Assembly (NCBI GenBank): GCA_902782885.1
Contig: CACZOW010000187.1
Coordinates: 1-7,890, forward strand
Reading direction: 5' to 3'
Length of the DNA stretch: 7,890 bases
Source: an uncultured Ruminococcus sp.
Lineage (GTDB): Bacteria > Bacillota > Clostridia > UBA1212 > UBA1255
Under the pieces are notes generated by a model, which saw only the letters and a program-made list of their open reading frames with translations, searched no databases and was not told the origin of the DNA. The position numbers and the translations under genes were made by a program. Below, one piece after another: positions 1 through 7,661 of the stretch (its first letter is position 1; each line of letters begins with the position of its first letter).

Positions 1-249
1 CGGCTACACCTTTGTCCCGTTCCTGTAGCCGCAAATCGCAAATAAGGAAATTGCGGCTACATATTCGCCCCGTTCCTGTAGCCGCAAATCGCAAAATAAG
101 GAATTGCGGCTACACCTTCGCCCTGTTCCTGTAGCCGCAAATCGCAAATAAAGAAATTGCGGCTACATATTCGCCCCGTTCCTGCAGCCGCAAATCGCAA
201 AATAAGGAATTGCGGCTACACCTTCGCCCTGATCCTGTAGCCGCAAATC
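1..249. repeat. Tandem array of 53-bp hairpin repeats with a 106-bp super-period
   Basis: Each unit has 36 bp made of a perfect 10-bp inverted repeat, GTAGCCGCAA and TTGCGGCTAC, around a 16-nt loop, followed by a 17-bp linker. Full units lie at 25-60, 78-113, 131-166 and 184-219. A cut-off copy lies at the left edge (1-7), and the last copy (237-249) keeps only the left arm and 3 more bases. Two loop types alternate (ATCGCAAATAAGGAAA and ATCGCAAAATAAGGAA), in step with two linker types (ATATTCGCCCCGTTCCT and ACCTTCGCCCTGTTCCT), so the real unit is a 106-bp dimer. The copies at 25-130 and 131-236 differ at about three positions. In unit 4 the left arm reads GCAGCCGCAA, which breaks one stem pair. 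The sequence has no open frame of note. The role is unknown; the symmetry allows RNA or cruciform hairpins on either strand. Confidence 0.95.
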
Positions 250-510
250 ATATTAAAAACAGATAATGCGTTTTTGTTAAGAAAATCGAAAAACGCTGGG
301 GAAAAATGAGCGAGAACGCGGATGAATGAGCGCCCAAGCATCGCGGCAGGCGTTGATCGAGCGTCCCCTGCAGCGCGGCACGCATTGCGGCAGACAGGGT
401 TCTCAGGCATCCGCCTTTGGAGTCAGTTCCGGCCAAATAATACCGTTTGCTTTCACGGGATCAGGAAAAGCGCCAACAATGCGCAATAACGCGCGTGCTT
501 CAAAAAGTTG
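250..510. other. Gene-free stretch between the repeat array and the tRNA-Gly promoter
   Basis: This stretch begins AT-rich (250-310) and becomes GC-rich. Short open frames exist on both strands (for example 326-589 on + and 248-436 on -), but none has a ribosome binding site or a recognisable protein. The + frame runs into the tRNA-Gly promoter and gene. I see no hairpin-plus-T-run terminator here. It may be worn-down former coding sequence, but nothing supports a specific call. Confidence 0.5.
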
Positions 511-539
511 TGGACAATTCCGTCCCGTTGTGGTATTAT
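511..539 (+). promoter_or_regulatory. Sigma-A type promoter of the tRNA-Gly gene
   Basis: The -35 box is TGGACA (511-516, 5 of 6 to consensus) and the -10 box is TATTAT (534-539, 5 of 6), with an optimal 17-bp spacer. The predicted transcript starts near 546, leaving a leader of about 34 nt before the tRNA at 580. Confidence 0.8.
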
Positions 540-579
540 ACGTTCCGGACAGCCGCGCAGGCGGACAAGTCCGATCTTT

Positions 580-650
580 GCGGGTGTAGTTCAATGGTAG
601 AATTCCAGCTTCCCAAGCTGACTACGGGGGTTCGATTCCCCTCACCCGCT
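580..650 (+). tRNA. tRNA-Gly, anticodon CCC
   Basis: The 71-nt cloverleaf folds fully. The acceptor stem is GCGGGTG (580-586) with CACCCGC (643-649), followed by discriminator T650. The D arm has GTTC/GAAT, with a G10-T25 wobble. The anticodon loop TTCCCAA (610-616) gives anticodon CCC at 612-614. The variable loop has 4 nt, and the T arm has GGGGG/CCCCT around TTCGATT. CCA is not encoded, so the end is added by CCA transferase. The first pair of the anticodon stem is a C27-A43 mismatch (605 with 621), which is odd but leaves four good pairs. A run of seven T (650-656) follows directly and probably ends transcription. The tRNA decodes GGG, a codon expected to matter in a GC-rich genome. Confidence 0.95.
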
Positions 651-734
651 TTTTTTATGCCTTTCGGCCAACGCCCGCGGCCCGGATCCGTTTTCCGCGT
701 CACGACTCCCTCACCAAATAACAGGCGTACAAAG

Positions 735-754
735 AAAAAAGCCCGTTTCCGGGC
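735..754 (-). terminator. Intrinsic terminator of the tRNA-Thr transcript
   Basis: Read on the - strand, the stem GCCCG-GAAA-CGGGC (754-741) is followed by six T (740-735). It lies 8 nt past the 3' end of tRNA-Thr, and a run of T (763-757) lies between the two. It also stops - strand transcription before it reaches the convergent tRNA-Gly. Confidence 0.88.
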
Positions 755-762
755 ATAAAAAA

Positions 763-835
<73 letters not shown>

Positions 836-867
836 AATTTCCGCGCTTTTTCTTTCGCGCGAAGCGT

Positions 868-896
868 ATTATACAGGATGGCCGGCGGGTTGTCAA
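868..896 (-). promoter_or_regulatory. Perfect consensus sigma-A promoter of tRNA-Thr
   Basis: On the - strand TTGACA (896-891) and TATAAT (873-868) both match consensus at 6 of 6 positions, with a 17-bp spacer. A seven-A tract (906-900) just upstream of the -35 resembles an UP element. The start is predicted near 861, about 26 nt before the tRNA. Such strength is typical of stable-RNA genes. Confidence 0.93.
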
Positions 897-977
897 CAGT
901 TTTTTTGGCAATTCGGGCAGCAAATCGGGCATTTCACTTCACCCAAATCGGGAGCCTCGCGCATTGTCCCAGCGGCC

Positions 978-1203
978 TCAAGATATCCGCAGCAGTTCCG
1001 CGTCCCCCGGCGCCACACGCACGGCGCCGTTAAAAGGCTCCCAAAGCCCGGTATCCTTGTCGTAGTGATGCGCGGTCTATGCGTTCGTCCGCCAGCCGCT
1101 CGCGGGCAAGGCTGCCGTCCGGGTGACGTATGAACCGCCGCGGTATCCCGCCCCGGCAGCTTGTCAGGAATCTGTCGTGTTTGTAGGAAGCCTGTTCAGA
1201 CAT
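978..1203 (-). pseudogene. Decayed remnant of a glycan-enzyme-like gene, frame-broken
   Basis: Two frames read like protein and must be joined by a frameshift. The first starts at ATG 1203-1201, overlaps the end of the GH43-like gene by 8 nt (ATGTCTGA), and runs 57 codons to a TAA at 1032-1030. It includes RFIRHPDGSLARERLADERI. The second is open from just after an in-frame TAG (1079-1077) to the TGA at 980-978. It reads HHYDKDTGLWEPFNGAV and then RVAPGDAELLRIS, a pattern (strand, PGDA, LLRI, stop) typical of the last beta strands of glycoside hydrolases. The switch falls near 1070-1080. I infer a fourth operon gene reduced by deletion and frameshift. The family cannot be named. The alternative is a real 57-codon small gene translated by coupling, which I find less likely because the protein-like signal jumps frame. 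Confidence 0.5.
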
Positions 1204-2878
1204 ATTGCAGTTCTGTTCCTTTCGCGATGCCGCCGGGACCGTACGAATCCACAGTCACGTGATACTTTACGCCGCGGATCAGGGAGCGTATCTCGGCCCG
1301 CTCTTCGCCGATGATCTGATATTGTGTGTGCAGTTCCGCGGGATCAACACCGAACCGTACGATATATCCCTCCGCCCCCCGCACAGGCGTCCAGGTAACC
1401 GTCATATCGCGTTCGTCAACGCCCCGTTCCGCCCGGAATTCCGGCGCCTGCTCCGGCGCCGCTCCCTGCGGAGGCCCGAAAACTCTGAGCCCGGAGATGG
1501 CAACTTTTCCGCCTGCCGGGAAAATGCCGCGGTTGGTGAACCGGATATAGCGCAGGCGCGTTCCCGACGGCAGTTCGAAATATTCGTGGGAAAGGTCGTC
1601 GCGGCCGTCCGTGCGGTCAACGAGCATTTCCCACGCTTCCCCGTCCCGCGAGCCTTCCAGCGTGTATTTGTATGCGAATCCGTTGTCCCTGCCTCCGCAC
1701 GGGACAATATCCTGATCCGCGAAATTGATCTGTACCGAGAAAACTTCATACTCGCGGCCGAGGTCTGCCTCCAGCCACTCCCCCTCCGCGCCGTAGCACG
1801 CGCTCCACCAGGTCTTCATGTTCTCGTCAAAAGCACATGAGGGAGCGTGCGCGCCGTAAAGCGACGAGGACGCTACGGCAGCGCGGCCGTAAGACAGCAG
1901 GCTAAGGCCGGCGTCCGCCTGTGTGAAAGGCTCGCCGGTATCGTGCGGAAGGAACATCGGATAATCGCCCCGGAGCGTATTGACGTACAGCCGGCCGTCC
2001 GCGGCGAGTTTTGCCGGAAACAGACAGAGACGCCGTTCGAAAATGTGATTCACGCTTATCGAGACCGTGTCCATCTTCCAGAGGTTGCCGTGTTTATCCT
2101 CAAACAGGCAGCCGTGGCCCGCGCCGCGCATGAAACCGGTGTTTTTGAAAACAGCGGGGCTGTTGTCGCAATTAATGAAAGGACCCATGGGCGAATCGGA
2201 AACGGCAACGCCGTCGCAGTACGTTGACACCTCCGTGCCCGGCACGGCATAGGTCAGGTAGTATCTGCCGTTTAGTTTATTGACCCAGGCGCCCTCCAGG
2301 CACGGCAGCGTGACGCCGTCTTCGTTGTTGTTACCGTGCCGCTCGTAGCCGCGGTTGTCGTGGTCCGAACTGAATATCGCCACGGGGCCCTCCACGAGGC
2401 GCATATTGTCCGCGGGATCCAGCTTCGCGGCATGCAGCGGACGCACCCGGTCAAGGCCTTCGTACAGGTATACGTACCCGTCGTCATCGTACAAAAACGC
2501 GGGATCGTTCCAGTCGTATGCCTTGCCTATGTTGACCCACGAATCGGGGTCAAAGGGATCGTCGGAGTAAAGGATGTTGCCGCCCTGGCAGTGCGTGATA
2601 TACATGCGCCCGCCGATCACCAGCGTCGCGGGGGCAAACAGCGTGAAGTCCGGATATTTCGCGGTGTCAACGCGTATGAACTCCCACACCGCCAGATCGT
2701 CGGAGATCCAGTACCCGGTGCCGTGAGAGGCAAACAGGAAATACTTGTCTTTGTACAGCACCACCGCCGGGTCCGCGGACTCGCGCCCGCGGTACCCCGG
2801 CTGGTACTGGTAATTGATATTGACCGGATTGCAGAACGTCGCCGGACGCCTGAACGGATCCGCACTTTTAAGTTCCAT
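1196..2878 (-). CDS. GH43-like five-bladed beta-propeller glycosidase with CBM32-type and FN3-like domains
   Basis: The 560-residue protein is likely an exo-acting alpha-L-arabinofuranosidase, beta-xylosidase or beta-galactosidase type enzyme. Residues 15-310 form the propeller. The GH43 catalytic triad is visible as D36 in SADPAVV (base), D125 in DWNDPAFL (pKa modulator) and E195 in LEGAW (acid). H255 in GAGHGCLF fits the conserved propeller-axis histidine. Residues about 332-468 match an F5/8 type C (CBM32) domain, with AFDENMKTWWSA, EWLEADLG and RYIRFTNRG. Residues about 478-550 look like a fibronectin III domain (VTWTPVRGAEGYIVRF, VDSYGPGG). There is no signal peptide, so it acts in the cytoplasm. 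The ATG has AAGGGG 6 nt upstream and lies 21 nt after the GH106-like stop. Subfamily and substrate cannot be read from sequence. Confidence 0.9.
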   Translation of the reverse strand: MELKSADPFRRPATFCNPVNINYQYQPGYRGRESADPAVVLYKDKYFLFASHGTGYWISDDLAVWEFIRVDTAKYPDFTLFAPATLVIGGRMYITHCQGGNILYSDDPFDPDSWVNIGKAYDWNDPAFLYDDDGYVYLYEGLDRVRPLHAAKLDPADNMRLVEGPVAIFSSDHDNRGYERHGNNNEDGVTLPCLEGAWVNKLNGRYYLTYAVPGTEVSTYCDGVAVSDSPMGPFINCDNSPAVFKNTGFMRGAGHGCLFEDKHGNLWKMDTVSISVNHIFERRLCLFPAKLAADGRLYVNTLRGDYPMFLPHDTGEPFTQADAGLSLLSYGRAAVASSSLYGAHAPSCAFDENMKTWWSACYGAEGEWLEADLGREYEVFSVQINFADQDIVPCGGRDNGFAYKYTLEGSRDGEAWEMLVDRTDGRDDLSHEYFELPSGTRLRYIRFTNRGIFPAGGKVAISGLRVFGPPQGAAPEQAPEFRAERGVDERDMTVTWTPVRGAEGYIVRFGVDPAELHTQYQIIGEERAEIRSLIRGVKYHVTVDSYGPGGIAKGTELQYV

Positions 2879-2899
2879 GTCTGACCCCTTGCTTAAAAA

Positions 2900-5800
2900 T
2901 CAGCCGTGACGGTACTCGATCACGATCTTGCCTACGGTGCTGCTGATAAGGTTATAGTCGTCGCTCCAGCCGGCGCCGTCCGTGCAGAAGGATCCGGGAC
3001 CGGTGGAACCGGGATCAACGGGCACCTGATGCAGCGGTCCGAACAGATTCTTGCGGCTGGGCACCAAAGTCACGTCGATCTCTTCGCCGGCGTTGACCCA
3101 GTCGGTCACGTCCGCTTCGTACGGATCCCAGCCCAGCACGATCTTGTCGGGAGCGTTGATGTCGCCGCGGCGGGTGACCTTGACCAGGCTGCCCGAATAG
3201 TGTGCGACGCGCAGGATGAGCCGGTCGCCTTTAACGGGCTTTTTAAGCTTGCCCAGATGGTATGTGAGACAGCCGGTGTAGAACGGCAGATTGTATTCTT
3301 TGAGCTCGCCGTAGCCGATCTTCGCGGGCCGGTCCGTCAGGATACAGCGCTGCTCCGGTCCGAACTTCACGCCGAAGTCGCCCACGAGGTACACCGCCTC
3401 CACGTTGGTGGTGCGCATGAATTCCACGGACATCTGCAGCACATTTTCGCCGGCCTTAACGGCGCGCGCGGGCAATATTAATTTCTGCAGGCAGTTGTCG
3501 ATCCAGAAGCCGTCCTCCGGCCGGTGGCAAAGCAGTTTACCGTTCAGCTTCACTTCCCAGTTTTCGGGGCGCTCCAGCGCCAGGAACAGCTCGCCCTCCG
3601 GCACTTTTTCGGCGTCAAAGCGGAAGCGCAGTTCCAGTTTGCCGTACTTCTCGGTGTAGTTGAGTTTGGCGTACCAGGGCTGCAGCATGCCGCCGCCGCG
3701 GTGCTCGATGCCGACCAGATCGCGGACCGCGCGGTCAACGCGCAGCACTTCCGCCGCCGGCTTCCAGCGCCCGCCGTTCAGCCGGAATTCGGCCTTATCC
3801 AGCACAAGTACGTTGGGCTCGTCCATAGTATACTCGAATTTCGGGGCCGCGGTCTTTACATACACGGTCTCGCCGCGTTCCGCACGCACGGGCAGGTCTT
3901 CCCGGTCCGGCGTAAACACGAATATATGTTCGCCGCCCGGAAGCATATCAAAGTCCAGCGTGAACACGTTTCCGGCGCGGGTGTAAGGTACTTCAAAGCG
4001 CGCGCCGTCGATCAGCCGCCATTCCTGCGCCTGACGTCTGCCGCTGAGGAGGCCATTATTGTCCTTTATCCTGAGCTTCAGACCGCGCAGTTCGGTATTC
4101 ATGTCGGCGTTCAGCAGTGCGATATAAACGTTGCCGCTGCCTGCGTCGCAGCGGGCCTGCGCCAGCACGCGCGGCTCGGGCTTGCCCTCCGCGGTGACGC
4201 GCACATCAAGTTCGAGATTCCCGCGCACCGCCTTCACCAGCGCCTTTTCCTCAAATTTTACGCTGACCGCTTTAGCAGCAAGTTTAGCCGGTTCGTCCGA
4301 AGGATCGGCGTCAACATATCCCGGAACCTCTCCCGCAAACACCACGCGTCCGCCCTTAGCCGCGAACCGCTTGAGCAGTTTCAGCGTGGACGATCTGAGG
4401 GTCTCTGCGCCGGCAACCACCACCGTGCGGTATTCGGCCTTGCCCACTTTAAGAATGGTATCGTCCCCGCCGGTGCGCACCGACGCCAGCCGGCTCAGCA
4501 TCTCTTCGTCGCCGTAGTCGAAATCGATCTGGTTGTTCGCCAGCATCCGGAACAGCTGCTGGTATTTTCCCTCCAGCGCGTGCACGTCGCCGTCCGCGGG
4601 CGATATCCAGCGCGCCCAGCCGATATGGATACGGCTCCACACTGACTCGATGGGATTCACCACCAGCACGTCGCACAGCGGATCGCCCTGCTGCATCATG
4701 AGGCCGAAGCGGGCGAAGTACGTCTCAACGGAATTATAATCTTTGTAATATGTAGCCTGATGCAGGATGCTGGCGGGATAGTCGCGTTTGCTCTCGCCTT
4801 CCATCGTGTACCAGGAGAGGTGCGGGCAGCGCAGGTTGATGCCGAAGAGCGCCTGCCAGTCGCCCACCGCCTTGTGGCCCTTGAAGTTGAATTGCCAGCC
4901 GGTGCAGCCGTACAGTTCGGAAAGCCGCCATTTCTTGCCCAGCTGCCGGCAGGAAGAATCCAGCTGTTTGGCGGCCCAGTAGCAGCGGTTGCCCGCGGAC
5001 AGAATGTCGATGCCCGGGTAGCCCATATATTCGTAGAACCGCATAAGCGAGCCCTGCGGCACCGTCTGATTGGTGAGGCAGTCCTCATGCAGCACGTGGC
5101 CCGTAAACTCTATGCCGTGCTGTATGCACCAGTCGTTTATCGGCTTCGCGAAGCGTTCCAGGAACAGGGCTTCGGAGAGGTCGACTATGTCGTGCTTCAC
5201 CGGCCAGATCTTGCGGCCGTCTTTGTTGTAATAGATCTCGGGGAGTATTGCCCGGGCGCTGTAGCCGTAGCGCTTTTCGAACTCTTCAAAGAAATCGTCG
5301 GTATAGCACAGGCTGCAGGTGCGGACGCTGCCGTTCACGCCCAGGTTGTCCAGCAGGTGGCCGCGGTGAGGCTCGTCGGTGAATATGCCCTTGATGGAAC
5401 GCCCGATGCGGTCGCCGCAGCGCTTAAGGTACTCTTCGTGCGTCAGTTCAATAAAGCGCTGTGTCGCTTTCAGGCTCATCGTGTCGATGTAGGTGGTGCC
5501 GTTGTAGCCGCTGCTGGGACGGTCGGGTACGACGGTAAAGCGCAGCACTTTCCAGCCTTCCCGGGCTTCCGGCACCGCGCCGTCTTTGAGTTCTTCGTAT
5601 TCGTAGATATTGAAGCCGTCGACGCGGCCGTAGAACACCGCGAGATCATCTCCGCACGGCGCATACTCTTCCGGCGGCACTTCGGTCAATACCAGCGACT
5701 TCATGCGGTACTGCGGGTCAACGGTGACCTTGCCCCCGGCGGAGCCGCTGGGCCAGCGGTCCTCGTCGTACAGCCAGGCTTCCATGCCGATCTTCTCGCT

Positions 5801-6028
5801 CTCGTCGGCAACGGCGTTGATCATGTCGAACCAGTCGTCGCCCAGATATTCCGTTATCAGTCCGGCGCGGGAGTGCATGAAGTAGCCGCCGAAGCCCATT
5901 TCCTTCATCACGTGCGTCTGGCGGATAAGCTCATTCTTTTCCAGTTCGCCGTTCCAGGACCAGAAAGGTTTGCCGCGGTACGCGGCGCCGGGGTTTTTGA
6001 ACTCGTTCAGCAGTTTTTTGTTAGTCAT
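2900..6028 (-). CDS. GH106-like (alpha-L-rhamnosidase-type) large glycoside hydrolase
   Basis: This 1042-residue protein has the N-terminal signature of the GH106 clan: PFWSWNGELEKNELIRQ (21-37), GFGGYFMHSRAGL (45-57), and WLYDEDRWPSGSAGG (85-99) of a TIM barrel. Candidate catalytic acids are E219 in GIFTDEPH and E371 in RLSELYG; I cannot map them onto a solved homologue. Residues about 533-572 (YRTVVVAGAETLRSS, GGRVVFAGEVPG) resemble a class I amidotransferase-like fold, as found behind such barrels. Residues 785-885 and 900-1042 form two jelly-roll domains like GH2 sugar-binding modules (KLNGKLL, DGFWID, AGENVLQM). The family removes alpha-linked rhamnose, but relatives with other specificities exist, so the substrate is inferred. 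There is no signal peptide. AAAGGAG (6042-6036) lies 7 nt before the ATG, and the upstream gene's stop is 21 nt away, so this is the middle gene of the operon. Confidence 0.85.
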   Translation of the reverse strand: MTNKKLLNEFKNPGAAYRGKPFWSWNGELEKNELIRQTHVMKEMGFGGYFMHSRAGLITEYLGDDWFDMINAVADESEKIGMEAWLYDEDRWPSGSAGGKVTVDPQYRMKSLVLTEVPPEEYAPCGDDLAVFYGRVDGFNIYEYEELKDGAVPEAREGWKVLRFTVVPDRPSSGYNGTTYIDTMSLKATQRFIELTHEEYLKRCGDRIGRSIKGIFTDEPHRGHLLDNLGVNGSVRTCSLCYTDDFFEEFEKRYGYSARAILPEIYYNKDGRKIWPVKHDIVDLSEALFLERFAKPINDWCIQHGIEFTGHVLHEDCLTNQTVPQGSLMRFYEYMGYPGIDILSAGNRCYWAAKQLDSSCRQLGKKWRLSELYGCTGWQFNFKGHKAVGDWQALFGINLRCPHLSWYTMEGESKRDYPASILHQATYYKDYNSVETYFARFGLMMQQGDPLCDVLVVNPIESVWSRIHIGWARWISPADGDVHALEGKYQQLFRMLANNQIDFDYGDEEMLSRLASVRTGGDDTILKVGKAEYRTVVVAGAETLRSSTLKLLKRFAAKGGRVVFAGEVPGYVDADPSDEPAKLAAKAVSVKFEEKALVKAVRGNLELDVRVTAEGKPEPRVLAQARCDAGSGNVYIALLNADMNTELRGLKLRIKDNNGLLSGRRQAQEWRLIDGARFEVPYTRAGNVFTLDFDMLPGGEHIFVFTPDREDLPVRAERGETVYVKTAAPKFEYTMDEPNVLVLDKAEFRLNGGRWKPAAEVLRVDRAVRDLVGIEHRGGGMLQPWYAKLNYTEKYGKLELRFRFDAEKVPEGELFLALERPENWEVKLNGKLLCHRPEDGFWIDNCLQKLILPARAVKAGENVLQMSVEFMRTTNVEAVYLVGDFGVKFGPEQRCILTDRPAKIGYGELKEYNLPFYTGCLTYHLGKLKKPVKGDRLILRVAHYSGSLVKVTRRGDINAPDKIVLGWDPYEADVTDWVNAGEEIDVTLVPSRKNLFGPLHQVPVDPGSTGPGSFCTDGAGWSDDYNLISSTVGKIVIEYRHG

Positions 6029-6049
6029 GATGATTCTCCTTTATTGCTG

Positions 6050-7648
6050 TCAATACATTTTGTCCGCCAGCGCCAGCAGAGCGCGCTGTTTTTTGGCGAA
6101 CGCTTCGTCATCGTCGCTGAAGTTTTTAAATGAGCCGTGAGTGGCTGAGTTTGCGATCTTGCGGGCGGCAGCGGCGAGTTCCGGCCTCCCCGAGCCCAGC
6201 AACTGCATGAACAGATCCGCGTCCTGGAGGCCGTCGCGCGTGTTGACGAACCGGGCGCCGATATCCAGTTTCTTTGCCCGCAGGTTCGGATAAACGATGG
6301 CGCCGTCGCCTTTGAAGCGCGCGTCCGCGTTGAACCCGTACAGGGAGTGGCCGTCGCCCCAGAAATTGAAGCCCCAGTGCAGGAAGCCTTTGGCGCCCAC
6401 GTCGATGCACGCCCACTCCATCAGGCGGGAGCGTATGAACGGCAGATCCACGAATTTATTCAGATACCAGGCTTCCTCCGGGAAGCAGCAGGAATACAGC
6501 CAGAGTTCGCCGCCGCGGTCAACATATTTCCGGAACAGCTGCGGATCGTCTTCAAATACGTTGACTCTCGGAACCATCCAGGCGGCTTTGTCCGCGGTCC
6601 CCCGCGCGCTCTCGATCATATCCAGCGGCTCGCCGATGATCAGTTCGGGGCATACCTCGGAAATAATGGCGTGCGCCCAGAGCCACACGCCCGTGGTGTG
6701 AGGTTCGTCTTCGATATGCGTGCGGAATATGTTCAGCCAGCCCTTCTCTTTGAGATGCGCGCGTATCTGCGTGTACAGTTCGCGGATGTAATTGGCCGCC
6801 TCTTCTGAAGGGGTGTCGATGCAGCGGGAATTGCCGTCCGCCCCGATGGCGGAAATGTATTTGCCCTCAACGGACTGCACCGGACTCAGGATCGTAAAGC
6901 CCGAGGCGGCGCCGCGGTCAATAAACAGTTCCACATACCGGTCAAAGATCTCCCAGCGGAGGTCGAGCCCGCCGTTCTCCGTCGCCTTGCTGCCTCCGGA
7001 GATCAGGAGGTCGTTGAGGTGCACCCAGATGAAGTTGTTGCGCAGCTCGCGGAACACGTCGGCGTAATGACCGAGCATCTGCCACCATCCATCGGTGAAG
7101 TGCTTGAGCTTCGCTCCCGGAAGCAGTTTGAGATTGAAAAAATATTCGTGGCCGAAGGACGATAGCGCCGAAGGCAGTACCGCCGCTTTATGCACTTTTA
7201 CCGTGATCTTTGCTTCCGCCGCGCCGGCCGGTCCGGACAGCGTCAATACATATTCATACGATCCCGGCGCCGTCTTTTCGGGCACATAAAAATCGACCCA
7301 GAAGCCGTGGGCGCAGTGGGGCGTCAATTTCATTCTGACTTTCCCCGCCTTTACGGCGCTGAGTCGATCCGGGTACGCGGTCCTGTCGTTATACACGGTG
7401 TATTCCTGCCGGAACAATCTGACCGCTATTTCCCCGCCGCGCTCTTTGCGCCTTCCTGCGCCTTCCTCCGCGCCGGCACGCTTTACGTCAATTCGTTCCA
7501 GTTCGATCGGAACGATATCCCTCACGATCACCTGCGCGGCGCAATACGCTCCGCGCGCCACATCGACCGTTATCGCGTTCTTCGAATCGCGCGCCGGTCT
7601 GGCGTTTCCAAACACCTGTTTCGTGGAATACTCTGTCCAGATAAACAT
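6050..7648 (-). CDS. GH123/DUF4091-like protein, putative N-acetylhexosaminidase-type hydrolase
   Basis: The 532-residue protein begins MFIWTEYSTKQVF. Residue numbers here count from an ATG 11 codons upstream. The first 165 residues form a beta-sandwich domain (ITVDVARGAYCAAQVIV, PHCAHGFWVDFYVPEKTAPG), as at the N-terminus of GH123 enzymes. A TIM barrel follows from about 175 (GHEYFFNLKL) to 480. THIEDEPH (321-328) holds an adjacent D325-E326 pair, as used in GH123 substrate-assisted cleavage of beta-GalNAc. WMVPRVNVFEDD, GELWLYSCCFP and GFLHWGFNFWGDG are typical DUF4091 strands. There is no signal peptide, so it is probably cytoplasmic. The start is set by GGGAGGGG (7661-7654) 5 nt before ATG 7648-7646. 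The upstream ATG at 7681-7679 has no ribosome binding site and falls at the predicted transcript start. This is the first gene of the operon. DUF4091 members without GH123 activity may exist, so the substrate is open. Confidence 0.85.
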   Translation of the reverse strand: MFIWTEYSTKQVFGNARPARDSKNAITVDVARGAYCAAQVIVRDIVPIELERIDVKRAGAEEGAGRRKERGGEIAVRLFRQEYTVYNDRTAYPDRLSAVKAGKVRMKLTPHCAHGFWVDFYVPEKTAPGSYEYVLTLSGPAGAAEAKITVKVHKAAVLPSALSSFGHEYFFNLKLLPGAKLKHFTDGWWQMLGHYADVFRELRNNFIWVHLNDLLISGGSKATENGGLDLRWEIFDRYVELFIDRGAASGFTILSPVQSVEGKYISAIGADGNSRCIDTPSEEAANYIRELYTQIRAHLKEKGWLNIFRTHIEDEPHTTGVWLWAHAIISEVCPELIIGEPLDMIESARGTADKAAWMVPRVNVFEDDPQLFRKYVDRGGELWLYSCCFPEEAWYLNKFVDLPFIRSRLMEWACIDVGAKGFLHWGFNFWGDGHSLYGFNADARFKGDGAIVYPNLRAKKLDIGARFVNTRDGLQDADLFMQLLGSGRPELAAAARKIANSATHGSFKNFSDDDEAFAKKQRALLALADKMY

Positions 7649-7653
7649 TCGAG

Positions 7654-7661
7654 CCCCTCCC
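7654..7661 (-). promoter_or_regulatory. Ribosome binding site that fixes the GH123-like start
   Basis: GGGAGGGG on the - strand lies 5 nt before ATG 7648-7646, whereas the sequence before the upstream ATG (7681-7679) is the AT-rich operator half with no such site. This supports the shorter protein. Confidence 0.8.

Noticed and set aside
1..249. CRISPR array (36-bp palindromic repeat with regular spacing)
   Set aside because: The intervening 17-bp segments are too short and nearly identical in two alternating types, whereas CRISPR spacers are longer and unique.
326..758. Small + strand frames (326-589 and 447-758)
   Set aside because: Both run through the tRNA-Gly promoter, and the second reads through the tRNA gene itself. 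They have no ribosome binding site and no recognisable product.
897..977. Terminator or riboswitch after the operon
   Set aside because: Short repeats of AATCGGG occur, but on the - strand there is no hairpin followed by a T run and no known riboswitch core, so the end of the operon transcript is unresolved.
4760..6133. Long + strand open frame of 457 codons, with others at 3524-4645 and 1205-1840
   Set aside because: They are antisense to the GH106-like and GH43-like genes, whose proteins have clear family motifs. The GC-rich third positions leave the opposite strand open, and their translations are low in structure and have no recognisable domain.
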